Positions 1 through 6,768 of a stretch of DNA of 21,220 nucleotides are shown here, in pieces. The position numbers and the translations under genes were made by a program. How positions within the stretch are numbered: position 1 is the first letter of the stretch; each line of letters begins with the position of its first letter. Below the pieces are notes generated by a model that did not search any database, had not been told where the DNA came from, and saw only the letters and a list, made by a program, of their open reading frames with translations. The stretch is from Candidatus Latescibacterota bacterium (GTDB lineage: Bacteria; Latescibacterota; UBA2968; GCA-2709665): positions 31,594 to 52,813 of the forward strand of contig JAAXHE010000181.1 of the NCBI GenBank assembly GCA_012271065.1, read 5' to 3'.

Positions 1-63
1 ATGGACTTTTTCAACGGGCTGTTAAGCCGGACAACGGCCCGTCCCGGCCCGTTCGCGAATTAA
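1..63 (+). CDS. Possible C-terminal tail of an upstream gene (partial)
   Basis: The frame beginning at base 1 is open for 20 codons and ends in TAA at 61-63. It would be the 3' end of a plus-strand gene that starts outside the window. The stop overlaps the stop of the minus-strand aminotransferase, because the palindromic TTAA at 60-63 supplies TAA on both strands. Twenty residues are too few to assign a family, and chance openness of this length is common in GC-rich DNA. An edge fragment is only a suggestion. Confidence 0.2.
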   Translation: MDFFNGLLSRTTARPGPFAN

Positions 64-1187
64 ACCTGCGCCAGGACTTCCAAAAGCCTGTCGACGTCCG
101 CGCTGCCGTTGTACAGATGCGTGGACACCCGCAGCCGGCCGTATTCTCCCCAGCACAGCACATTATGCGCCGCGAGCGCCGTTTCGAGCCCCTTTGCGTC
201 GTCCACCGCAAAGCAGGTGTTTCCAGAACGCGCTACGCGTTCCCTGGGGCTGATCACCGGGTATCCGAGCCGGTCCAGGCCCGCGCTCACCTGCTCCGAC
301 AGATCGCGCGCATGCGCGTCGATCCGGTCCATTCCCACGCCCATCAGGACCTCCAGCGCCTTGTCCAAGTGCATGACCACCATCATCGCCGGATTCCCGG
401 GCTCCATCCGGTCCGGCATCGGCTTTTCATCCACGTCGGGATGGCGCTCGGCGCGCTGGGCCGGCCAAACCGCCAGGTTCCGCCAGCCGAAACACGTCGT
501 CCCAATCTGGGACTCCGCGTGTTCGCTCACGTGGCACGGAGCGACGCCGTGCGTCGCCAGCAACCATTTGTAGCTGCTGCTCACCGTCATATCCGCCAGC
601 GCGGCATCGACCCGCACCACGCCGGAGGCGTGGGTGGCGTCTACCGCCAGCAGCACACCCCTGCCGCGCGTCCCTTCGGAAAGCCGCGCCACGTCCAGGT
701 TCTGCCCCGTGTAGAAACTTACCTGGCTCACGGCCAGCACCCGGGTGCGCGAATCCACGGCAGCCAGCAGGTCCGCTTCGTGGACGAACCAGTCGCGGTG
801 CGGAACCAACCGGACCTCCACACCCAGCCGGTCCAGTTGCTTCCACGCGTAAGCCACCGACGGGAATTCCAGGTTCGTGGTCACCACGTTATCCCCGTCA
901 CGCCAATCCAGCCCCCTCGCCAGCCAGTTGATGCCCTCGGCCGCTGACGGCACGAACGCAATGCGCTTTGCGGGCACGCCCCACAAATCACCCATGCGGC
1001 CGCGGCACCTGTTCCCGATCGTGTAGATCACGTCCCGCCCGTCGTATCCCCCGCTTTTCAGGCGCGCGAATTCTGCATAGACCGACTCCTGCGCCCTCAG
1101 CCACGGACTCTCTCCTCCCGTACACAGATGCGTAATCCCTTCAAGCCCCACGAATTCGTCGGGCGATATCAACGGCTCGATCTTCAT
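60..1187 (-). CDS. PLP-dependent class V aminotransferase / cysteine-desulfurase-like enzyme
   Basis: This 375-residue protein has the length and layout of fold-type I, class V aminotransferases (isopenicillin-N epimerase, SufS-like and kynureninase-like members). The PLP lysine is K207 in SSSYKWLLATHG. The aspartate and histidine that contact the cofactor are D183 and H186 in AVDATHASG. The substrate-side motif around 104-110 (TNLEFPS) and the SAAEG phosphate-binding segment near residue 81 are also present. No desulfurase-type catalytic Cys loop is obvious, so sulfur transfer is less likely than transamination, racemisation or lyase chemistry. The ATG is preceded by a short purine-rich site (GAGGG). 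It lies 34 bp downstream of the Gfo/Idh/MocA gene on the same strand, so the two are probably cotranscribed. The natural substrate cannot be told from sequence. Confidence 0.9.
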   Translation of the reverse strand: MKIEPLISPDEFVGLEGITHLCTGGESPWLRAQESVYAEFARLKSGGYDGRDVIYTIGNRCRGRMGDLWGVPAKRIAFVPSAAEGINWLARGLDWRDGDNVVTTNLEFPSVAYAWKQLDRLGVEVRLVPHRDWFVHEADLLAAVDSRTRVLAVSQVSFYTGQNLDVARLSEGTRGRGVLLAVDATHASGVVRVDAALADMTVSSSYKWLLATHGVAPCHVSEHAESQIGTTCFGWRNLAVWPAQRAERHPDVDEKPMPDRMEPGNPAMMVVMHLDKALEVLMGVGMDRIDAHARDLSEQVSAGLDRLGYPVISPRERVARSGNTCFAVDDAKGLETALAAHNVLCWGEYGRLRVSTHLYNGSADVDRLLEVLAQV

Positions 1188-1221
1188 AGACCCTCATTCT
1201 GATATTGACGCCGCGCGCCCG

Positions 1222-2265
1222 TCACACGTGAAAGATGTACAGATCCCGGTCTACTTCAGACGGCGCGACCCGCGCGCCGTTCCGGCGATGGCTCTCGGCC
1301 ACGGCGAAACAGGCCTCCGTGACGTGGTGCGTGACCTCCACGTTGCCCAGCGAGGGCTGTCCCGATTCGTGGGCGGCCACCAGGTCCTCCAGACACTCGA
1401 CCACGGCGCTCCGCGGTTCCACCTCCGGAAATGCGGCAGCTTCCACGGACGGACGACCCCCCCTCCCGGGTTCCACCTTGCGCAATTCCCAGCCTACACC
1501 GTTGTTCCGCGACCGAATCGCCCCCTCGCTCCCCACCACCTCGAATTCCCAATGACCGGCTGGAATGGTCCACGCTTCGGCGCCGTCTTCGAATTCCAGG
1601 TGATACCTCGACACCGGATCTTCATCCAGGCGGTTGTTCTCTATCGCCAGGTCTTCCGGAAGCAGCTCTCCCCGCACCCGCGCGATCTTCGGATCGCCCA
1701 GCAGATACGAAAGCGTGTCTATCGAATGGACGTGTCCGTGCAGAAGATTCGAACGGGAAAAATGCACCGCCACACTGACCTTGCCGATTTCCCCCTGCGC
1801 GATCAGCGCCCTCGCCGCGTGGTAGCGGTTGTCGAACCGCCGCAGGACGCCGGTATTGAACACGGTCCCGTGTTCCCTGCAGGCATCCCGGACCGCGTCG
1901 GCTTCGGCCATCGAGCACGCCATCGCCTTTTCCAGGTAGAGCATCGGTACTTCCGCCCGGGCGACCGCCACCCCCATCTCGGCGTGCAGGACCCCTTTCG
2001 TGCACACCGCGACCATATCGGGCCGTTCCACTTCGATCATCTCGAGATAATCCTCGTACAACGCCTCTACGCCCCACTTGTCGCCGAATGCGCGCCGCTT
2101 TTCCTCCACGAGGTCCGATCCCGCCGCGAGTTCCAGGCGCTCGCTCGCCTTGCACGACGCCGCCACCGAATACGGCAGCGCGATGGATGGATAGCCCACC
2201 ACTTCCTCGTCGATCGTACTGCCCATTCGCCCCAGGCCCACTATGGCGACCCGATACGTTTTCAT
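1222..2265 (-). CDS. Gfo/Idh/MocA family NAD(P)-dependent oxidoreductase
   Basis: The 347-residue protein starts with a Rossmann dinucleotide motif (VAIVGLGRMG, residues 6-15) and has the family's usual two-domain length. The position that is normally EKP, the lysine motif near the active site, reads EKA here (112-114), so the catalytic lysine is kept but the proline is not. The C-terminal alpha/beta domain carries an HGHVHSIDTL segment (176-185) with the acid/base histidine candidate H180 and D183. The family oxidises or reduces sugars, inositols and related polyols with NAD(P). The start is supported by AGGAG about 7 bases upstream of the ATG. It is the first gene of a likely two-gene operon with the class V aminotransferase. 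Cofactor preference and substrate are not predictable here. Confidence 0.92.
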   Translation of the reverse strand: MKTYRVAIVGLGRMGSTIDEEVVGYPSIALPYSVAASCKASERLELAAGSDLVEEKRRAFGDKWGVEALYEDYLEMIEVERPDMVAVCTKGVLHAEMGVAVARAEVPMLYLEKAMACSMAEADAVRDACREHGTVFNTGVLRRFDNRYHAARALIAQGEIGKVSVAVHFSRSNLLHGHVHSIDTLSYLLGDPKIARVRGELLPEDLAIENNRLDEDPVSRYHLEFEDGAEAWTIPAGHWEFEVVGSEGAIRSRNNGVGWELRKVEPGRGGRPSVEAAAFPEVEPRSAVVECLEDLVAAHESGQPSLGNVEVTHHVTEACFAVAESHRRNGARVAPSEVDRDLYIFHV

Positions 2266-2581
2266 AAGTCTGCTCCTTTTACCATCCCGTTAATAAAGCC
2301 CATCCGGGCTGATGATCAGCTTTCAGCCGTAAGTGATCAGCACGCCACGCCCCTCAACGCGGGCTTTCGTATTTCAGCCTTCCTCGGGTGGTACTTCAAG
2401 GGGTCGGAGAGATGCATTTTAACACCCCAAACCGGAAGCGTCAAGGCCAAAAACACACTTTCAGAGTCCCCGCTTGCGCCGGCGCCGCCAATGCCTTATT
2501 ATTGCGGAACACCTCAAATGCTTCAGAGCGAAACAGATGGCCGTCGGACAGGCGCGGATCAAACCGGAACGGGCATTCACC
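2266..2581. promoter_or_regulatory. Divergent intergenic region with small hairpin and paired TGATCAGC sites
   Basis: This spacer separates the minus-strand oxidoreductase from the plus-strand acetyltransferase and must hold both promoters. A short hairpin lies at 2297-2310 (AGCCC/GGGCT, 4-base loop). Next to it is a near-perfect palindrome, GCTGAT-G-ATCAGC, at 2308-2320. The octamer TGATCAGC occurs at 2313-2320 and again at 2334-2341, 21 bp apart, which is two helical turns. That spacing fits a regulator bound on one face of the DNA, but no regulator gene is nearby. I could not pick a convincing -35/-10 pair on either strand. Confidence 0.3.
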
Positions 2582-3118
2582 ATGCAAGAAGGTCACGTCA
2601 TCGAATCTTGTTCGATTGAAGGAACCGAGACGCGTTTCCGGTATCCTCGCTGGAACGACCTGGACGCTTTCATCGACATGCACCGGACGCTTACGCGCGA
2701 GAACGTCATGTGCAGGCGCCTTGAACTCGACGCTGCCTCCGGGGGCCGCGAACTCTCACAGGCCCTGGTCGGGCTTAAACAGAAGCAGTCGAGTTACCTC
2801 CTCGTCGAACAGGACGGCGTTCTGGTGGGCGAGGGATTCACAACAAGAAGCGGGCACGACTATTGTACAATCGGACTTGCCCTGGTGGCACGAGCGCGCG
2901 GCCGCGGAATAGGCACTCGCCTTATGCAGATCCTGGAAGACGAGTCCCGGAGGCTCGGCGCGCGCAGGCTGTACCTCACCGTGTGGTCCGCCAATGTCTC
3001 CGCGGTCCACGTCTACCGGAAAGTCGGCTACGTGGAATCCGGCCGCCGCCCGGACTGGGTATTGATGGACTCCGGCGAGACCTGCGACCTGATCGATATG
3101 GTGAAGATCCTCGAGTAA
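2582..3118 (+). CDS. GNAT-family N-acetyltransferase
   Basis: From the ATG at 2582 the product is 178 residues, the normal size for a single GNAT domain. The acetyl-CoA pyrophosphate-binding signature (Q/R-x-x-G-x-G/A) is RGRGIGT at about 106-112, preceded by the beta-4 strand IGLALVA. The C-terminal half has the usual NVSAVHVYRKVGYVESG segment (beta-5/alpha-4 and the bulge that follows). In-frame alternatives exist at 2474 (214 aa) and 2537, but their extra residues do not look like a folded domain and none of the starts has a strong ribosome site. The enzyme transfers acetyl from acetyl-CoA to an amine or protein N-terminus; the acceptor is unknown. It is divergent from the oxidoreductase operon and about 210 bp upstream of the aconitase X genes. 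Confidence 0.85.
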   Translation: MQEGHVIESCSIEGTETRFRYPRWNDLDAFIDMHRTLTRENVMCRRLELDAASGGRELSQALVGLKQKQSSYLLVEQDGVLVGEGFTTRSGHDYCTIGLALVARARGRGIGTRLMQILEDESRRLGARRLYLTVWSANVSAVHVYRKVGYVESGRRPDWVLMDSGETCDLIDMVKILE

Positions 3119-3132
3119 AGACTGTCAGCTAT

Positions 3133-3259
3133 AGACGGGGAGACGTGAGACGGAAGAGGGGAGAGATTACCTGCCGTGTGGGGTTTCTTATCGTGCCGGA
3201 GGCAACTAAGAACTATTAATCGGGCAATGGTTTCTTCTCCCGTCTAACCTCTCCCCTCT
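3133..3259. repeat. Purine-rich intergenic inverted repeat
   Basis: Bases 3155-3169 (AGAGGGGAGAGATTA) pair with 3245-3259 (TAACCTCTCCCCTCT) with one mismatch in 15. The left flank, TAGACGGGGAGA from 3133, has an imperfect partner in TTCTCCCGTCTA ending near 3246. The left arm itself is built of GAGACGG/GGGGAGA-like units, so it looks like a degenerate low-complexity repeat with a complementary copy about 85 bp away. It is noncoding and sits between the acetyltransferase and aconitase X genes. Confidence 0.5.
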
Positions 3260-3262
3260 CAC

Positions 3263-3293
3263 CGCCTTTAGGCGACCCTTGCGGTCGCATTTT
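3263..3293 (+). terminator. Candidate terminator / tandem hairpin before aconitase X
   Basis: Two overlapping hairpins are visible: CGCC-TTTA-GGCG (3263-3274) and GCGACC-CTTGC-GGTCGC (3272-3288), the latter followed by ATTTT. The second could terminate the acetyltransferase transcript, although it is about 150 bases past the stop codon. It could equally be a dispersed repeat, or an element in the aconitase X leader. Confidence 0.4.
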
Positions 3294-3329
3294 CAATCAT
3301 AGTATTCTCAAGAGTTGTCGGGGACGCCC

Positions 3330-4568
3330 ATGAAGTTGACGTGTGAAGAGAAGGCGATGCTGGCAGGAGAGATGGGACCTGCGGCGGCGACAGCTTTGAC
3401 GCGACAGATGGAGGTGGGGACGTTCTTTCGCGCGGAGGACTTCGTGCCCGTACGAACGGTGCACGCGATGGCGGACATCGAAGCGCTGGCGGAGCCGGGG
3501 TTGCGTTATCTGGAAGAAACCGCCGCCGCGGGCGCGCGTTTCCGGGTCCCGGTGACGACCAATCCCCGGAGCGTGGATTTCGCCATGTGGCGGGACGTTG
3601 GGCAGGACGAGGATACCGTTAACAGGGAACGCCGTATCGTGAAGGCGCTGACGGCGATGGGCGCGCTGCCGTGCAACACCTGCATCAACTATCAGACCGT
3701 GGACCCGCCGCGATCTGGCGAACACCTGGGCTGGGGCGATACGGGCACAGTGATCTTCGCGAACTCGGTTGCAGGCGCCAGGTCGAACTTCGAGGCCGGG
3801 CCCGCGGCCGTGTGGGCGGGCCTTACGGGACGGGTGCCGCGCTACGGGTTCCACCTTCCCGAAAAGCGGCGGGGCACCGTTCGCGTGATGGTTGAGGACC
3901 CGCCGAAGTCAAACAGCGATTGGGGCGCGCTCGGCTGCGTTGTGGGGCGGCGGGCGGACGACTACTGGCGTGTTCCGGTATTCGAGGGCATTCAGGAAAG
4001 GCCGTCGACCGACGACCTGAAGCACCTGGGCGCGGCGCTGGCCAGTTACGGGTCGCTGGCGATGTTTCATATGTTGGGGGTGACGCCCGAGGCCCGAACG
4101 GCCGAAGAGGCTTATGGAGGTCCAGAGCCGGAGGAGACGATCGTGATATCGCCGGGAACGCTGCGGGCGGCGTACGATTCCTTCCAGCCTGAGAAAGATG
4201 CGGTCGACCTCGTCGTGTGCGGCACGCCGCAACTTTCGCTCTTCGAACTTCAGTCGATCGCGGAACTGCTGAGGGGTCGGCGCGTTCATCCCGACACAAC
4301 GCTGTATCTGACCACGAATTATCAGATCAAAGCGCTGGCTGACCGGATGGGATATACGGATATCGTGGAAAACGCGGGAGGGAGGATCCTTGCGGGGGTC
4401 TGTTTCTATATTATGAACGCCCGAGTCCTGCAAGAGCGTTTTCATTACCGCACGCTGGTAACGAATTCGGCGAAGTTGGCGAATATTATTTCCGGATATG
4501 GATACAACCCGATATTCCGGCCGGTGGAAACGTGTATCGATGCGGCGGTGACAGGAAGAGTCGGGTAA
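3330..4568 (+). CDS. Aconitase X catalytic (large) subunit, DUF521-type
   Basis: The 412-residue protein matches the aconitase X catalytic domain in length and in its hallmark segment GEHLGWGDTGTVIFANS (about 130-146), followed by GARSNFEAG. Family enzymes are Fe-S hydro-lyases; characterised members dehydrate cis-3-hydroxy-L-proline or mevalonate 5-phosphate. Likely cluster ligands are C118 (in CNTCINYQ), C297 (VVCGTPQLS) and C358 (AGVCFYI). The usual TCTPY-like motif is replaced by TCINY, so substrate specificity may differ from the characterised enzymes. The ATG at 3330 is preferred over an in-frame TTG at 3315 because it begins MKLTCEEKAML, as family members do, and has GGGGA about 7 bases upstream. 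The swivel subunit follows 61 bp downstream, and the two should form one enzyme. Confidence 0.92.
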   Translation: MKLTCEEKAMLAGEMGPAAATALTRQMEVGTFFRAEDFVPVRTVHAMADIEALAEPGLRYLEETAAAGARFRVPVTTNPRSVDFAMWRDVGQDEDTVNRERRIVKALTAMGALPCNTCINYQTVDPPRSGEHLGWGDTGTVIFANSVAGARSNFEAGPAAVWAGLTGRVPRYGFHLPEKRRGTVRVMVEDPPKSNSDWGALGCVVGRRADDYWRVPVFEGIQERPSTDDLKHLGAALASYGSLAMFHMLGVTPEARTAEEAYGGPEPEETIVISPGTLRAAYDSFQPEKDAVDLVVCGTPQLSLFELQSIAELLRGRRVHPDTTLYLTTNYQIKALADRMGYTDIVENAGGRILAGVCFYIMNARVLQERFHYRTLVTNSAKLANIISGYGYNPIFRPVETCIDAAVTGRVG

Positions 4569-4629
4569 GGGGAACGGCGACGGAGACTTTCGTTCCGACG
4601 CTTAGCCGGTTAGTCGAAAGAAAGCAAAA

Positions 4630-5058
4630 GTGACTGAGACCACTGTACTTCGCGGGAATCCGGGCGTCGGACCCGATGCGGAAGGGGTCGCGCTGGTGTG
4701 CGACGAGGGCTTCAGCGCGCGGTATGACTATGACCGGTACCGGGGCGTGATCAGCCGGAAAACCCATCCGCTATACGGGCAGTCGATCTCCGGAAAAATC
4801 GTCGTGTTCCGCACGTCCAAAGGGGGCGTGGCCACGTCGTGGATGATGCTCGACATGGTTGAGAGGGGCACCTGCCCGGCGGGGTTTATCTTCGGTCGTA
4901 CCAATCCGGTGATGGTGCAGGGCGCGGTGCTGTCCAACGTGGCATTGATGCACGAACTCGAACCCGACCCGCTGGCGACCATCCGGACCGGCGATTCCGT
5001 CCGCATGCGCCCGGCGCAAGGGGTCGTGGAGGTCGTGAGGAAGTTGTCAATCGGCTGA
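4630..5058 (+). CDS. Aconitase X swivel (small) subunit, DUF126-type
   Basis: This 142-residue protein is the small partner of the preceding gene. It carries the swivel-domain signature GQSISGKIVVFRTSKGG (50-66), whose serines lie at the domain interface in this family, and a conserved stretch FGRTNPVMVQGAV (88-100) near the end. Translation begins at GTG 4630 after a weak GAAAG site, 61 bp after the large-subunit stop, so the two are probably cotranscribed. In many bacteria the two parts are fused; here they are separate. The gene ends 40 bp from the end of the convergent toxin gene, with no clear terminator between them. Confidence 0.9.
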   Translation: MTETTVLRGNPGVGPDAEGVALVCDEGFSARYDYDRYRGVISRKTHPLYGQSISGKIVVFRTSKGGVATSWMMLDMVERGTCPAGFIFGRTNPVMVQGAVLSNVALMHELEPDPLATIRTGDSVRMRPAQGVVEVVRKLSIG

Positions 5059-5098
5059 GGACGACACCAAATGGCGTTCTCCTTTTGTCTACTAAACA

Positions 5099-5365
5099 TC
5101 ATCGCTTCCTTTTGTACGCCCCTTGCCGGGTTTCTATACTCAGGACAACAGCCTTTTTATTTTCCCAAACATAAAAGACTCTGTAACTTCCGGCCTTGAA
5201 ATAAAAAGTGGGGCCCGCCTTTGGCGAGTCCCGTTTCTTTCTGGAGCCTCTCGTCGGTGCGCCTACCTGCAATGTTTCCAGCTTTGACACAACCTGTGCA
5301 GCGATATCATCCCTCAGATTCTCCAGCACCTTGCCTGCAGCACGTGAAAGCAAATAATCAGCCAC
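5099..5365 (-). CDS. RelE/ParE-superfamily toxin of a type II toxin-antitoxin pair
   Basis: The 88-residue product has the RelE/ParE layout: an N-terminal helical pair, then the strand core SYRVFYVWENKKAVVLSI (59-76) typical of mRNA interferases and gyrase poisons, and a basic C-terminus (YKRKR). It starts with GTG at 5365, where its first base is also the last base of the antitoxin stop (TAGTG), a tight translational coupling common in antitoxin-first modules. ParE-type versus RelE-type action cannot be decided from sequence. The GS-rich basic segment around 39-48 (TRGSRKKRDS) is a candidate RNA contact. Confidence in the superfamily is good; the target is unknown. Confidence 0.8.
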   Translation of the reverse strand: MADYLLSRAAGKVLENLRDDIAAQVVSKLETLQVGAPTRGSRKKRDSPKAGPTFYFKAGSYRVFYVWENKKAVVLSIETRQGAYKRKR

Positions 5366-5583
5366 TATTTCGACCGTTTCCTCTTCAAGTCGTTTACGAG
5401 TTCTTTGGTTTCGTCGGCCGACATAATCTCGATCTTGCCATCCTTATAATCACGATACAGCTCAGCACTACGCCGGCGCTCCCATGAATCGTCAACAACC
5501 TCGTCAATCCGGTCCCGAGGCCTCTCTCCTCGTATTACTCTGTCAATCAACCTAATTGCCCCGTCAACAATCGCAAGGCCCAC
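5365..5583 (-). CDS. Putative antitoxin partner of the RelE/ParE-type toxin (family not recognised)
   Basis: This small, highly charged 72-residue protein lies directly upstream of the toxin and overlaps it by one base. I do not recognise its family. It lacks an obvious ribbon-helix-helix or Phd/YefM start, and it has a hydrophobic N-terminus (GLAIVDGAIRLIDRVI) before a Lys/Arg/Asp/Glu-rich helical remainder. That would fit an antitoxin whose C-terminal helix wraps the toxin. The GTG start at 5583 is preferred because GAGGAGG lies 7 bases upstream, ideal spacing. An ATG at 5588 is in another frame and only two bases from the site. Position and size support the antitoxin role; no motif does. 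Confidence 0.65.
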   Translation of the reverse strand: MGLAIVDGAIRLIDRVIRGERPRDRIDEVVDDSWERRRSAELYRDYKDGKIEIMSADETKELVNDLKRKRSK

Positions 5584-5977
5584 AACATTACCTCCTCAAA
5601 TGTCTATCGTTCTCACTCGCCAAGAACCTGCCTGTGCGCACCAGAATGGGCTCCCGCGCGTTCTTGAGTCCAGCCGTCTCAATTGCACAATTACACATTT
5701 GGAGCGACCACCGCGCTCATTCCATCAAGTAGTCCGTCGTTCCAATCCATCGGCGATTCAATGCCCTAACAACAAGATAACGTCTTTTTGAGAAAAATAC
5801 AATTCTCCATTGGTAGTTTTCGATTAAATTCGAGTATTCAGCATCTTATCCACTTATAAAGAGCACGCAGGTCGGATTGTCAGGTTGGCGCGAAAAATTC
5901 ACGAGCCATATTGCACCTGACCAATTCGGCGATTTATAGCTGTATAATGCATGATTGCCATTGACGAGGCACGATAA
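5584..5977. promoter_or_regulatory. Divergent intergenic region between antitoxin and CPT-like kinase
   Basis: No convincing gene lies here; a 63-codon plus-strand frame (5600-5791) has no ribosome site or family features. Upstream of the antitoxin, CAAGAAC (5621-5627) and GTTCTTG (5660-5666) form a 7-bp inverted repeat, and a further GTTCT sits at 5609-5613. These are candidate operator half-sites, as toxin-antitoxin operons are commonly autoregulated. The half nearest the kinase is AT-rich and carries its promoter. Confidence 0.35.
5943..5969 (+). promoter_or_regulatory. Consensus -10 box and ribosome site for CPT-like kinase
   Basis: A perfect TATAAT lies at 5943-5948, leaving a short leader of about 20 bases. 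GAGG at 5966-5969 is 8 bases from the ATG at 5978. No good -35 box is found at 17 bp; the TTGCAC at 5911-5916 is too far upstream. Confidence 0.4.
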
Positions 5978-6652
5978 ATGATGGAACGGGAATCACGGTT
6001 GGGGCAGATCATCATTCTGAATGGCGCACCGCGATCCGGGAAGTCAAGCATTGCCGCCGCGATCCAGGAAGCGTCGGACGAATTATGGATGAATCTGGGT
6101 GCAGATCGTTACATACGCATTACATCCGAACCGTATCGTCCGGGCATCGGGCTGCGGCCGGCCGGAATTGAGAAAATGGAAGAGAAACCGTTCGCACGAA
6201 GAGAGAAGATCGAAGCCTTGGTGCCAACTATGTATGCAGCGATGTACGACTCGATCGCCGCACACAGTCGTCTTGGTGTAAACGTCGTCGTCGACGTCGG
6301 CCACCATGACGACTACGCAAGTCCTCAGGGAATCCTTTACGATTGCGCACGGCGAATGCAAGATCTGCCGGTTCTGTTCGTCGGCGTGCGTTGTCCTGTT
6401 GAAATCGTATGGAAACGACGGCGCGACACGTGGCTCAAGGAACAGGAAATTCCGGATGACACGCCTCCGCCCTATAGCGTGCATCGATGGGATCGCGAAG
6501 TGCACAAACCCGGAATCTATGACCTCGAGGTAGATACCGCGAAGATGAGCCCGCAGGAATGCGGCCAGGTAATACTGAAACATCTGAAGCACGGCCCCAA
6601 ACCCACGGCCTTCAAGCGGCTTACCGCATTGTCGGCGCGCGACAGAGAATAG
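5978..6652 (+). CDS. Chloramphenicol phosphotransferase-like P-loop kinase
   Basis: The 224-residue protein follows the chloramphenicol 3-O-phosphotransferase (CPT) fold from end to end. It has a Walker A motif GAPRSGKS (16-23) after the strand IIILN. WMNLGADRYI (37-46) contains D43, aligned with the catalytic aspartate of the Streptomyces enzyme. VVVDVGHHDD serves as the Walker-B-like strand, FVGVRCPVEI is the conserved core strand, and HKPGIYDLEVDT lies near the end. CPT phosphorylates a hydroxyl of chloramphenicol; many relatives act on unknown small molecules. The roughly 45 extra residues compared with CPT lie mainly in the region after the catalytic Asp and at the C-terminus. It stands alone with its own promoter next to a toxin-antitoxin pair, which fits an accessory resistance or defence gene. 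Actual antibiotic resistance is not established. Confidence 0.85.
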   Translation: MMERESRLGQIIILNGAPRSGKSSIAAAIQEASDELWMNLGADRYIRITSEPYRPGIGLRPAGIEKMEEKPFARREKIEALVPTMYAAMYDSIAAHSRLGVNVVVDVGHHDDYASPQGILYDCARRMQDLPVLFVGVRCPVEIVWKRRRDTWLKEQEIPDDTPPPYSVHRWDREVHKPGIYDLEVDTAKMSPQECGQVILKHLKHGPKPTAFKRLTALSARDRE

Positions 6653-6768
6653 CAGCGATGGCAATTTCGATTCTTGTAGGCACATCGGCCCGCGGGTCGC
6701 TCACTGACAGTCCGGCGGCAGGATGAATGAAATCAACGCGAAATCCATGGTTGTCCCGGCGACCTTTC

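Noticed and set aside
1228..2619. 463-codon plus-strand open frame
   Set aside because: It is antisense to the Gfo/Idh/MocA gene, rich in Arg, His and Pro as shadows are, with no ribosome site.
5600..5791. 63-codon plus-strand frame upstream of the CPT-like kinase
   Set aside because: No ribosome site, no motif, and it overlaps the control region expected for the antitoxin.
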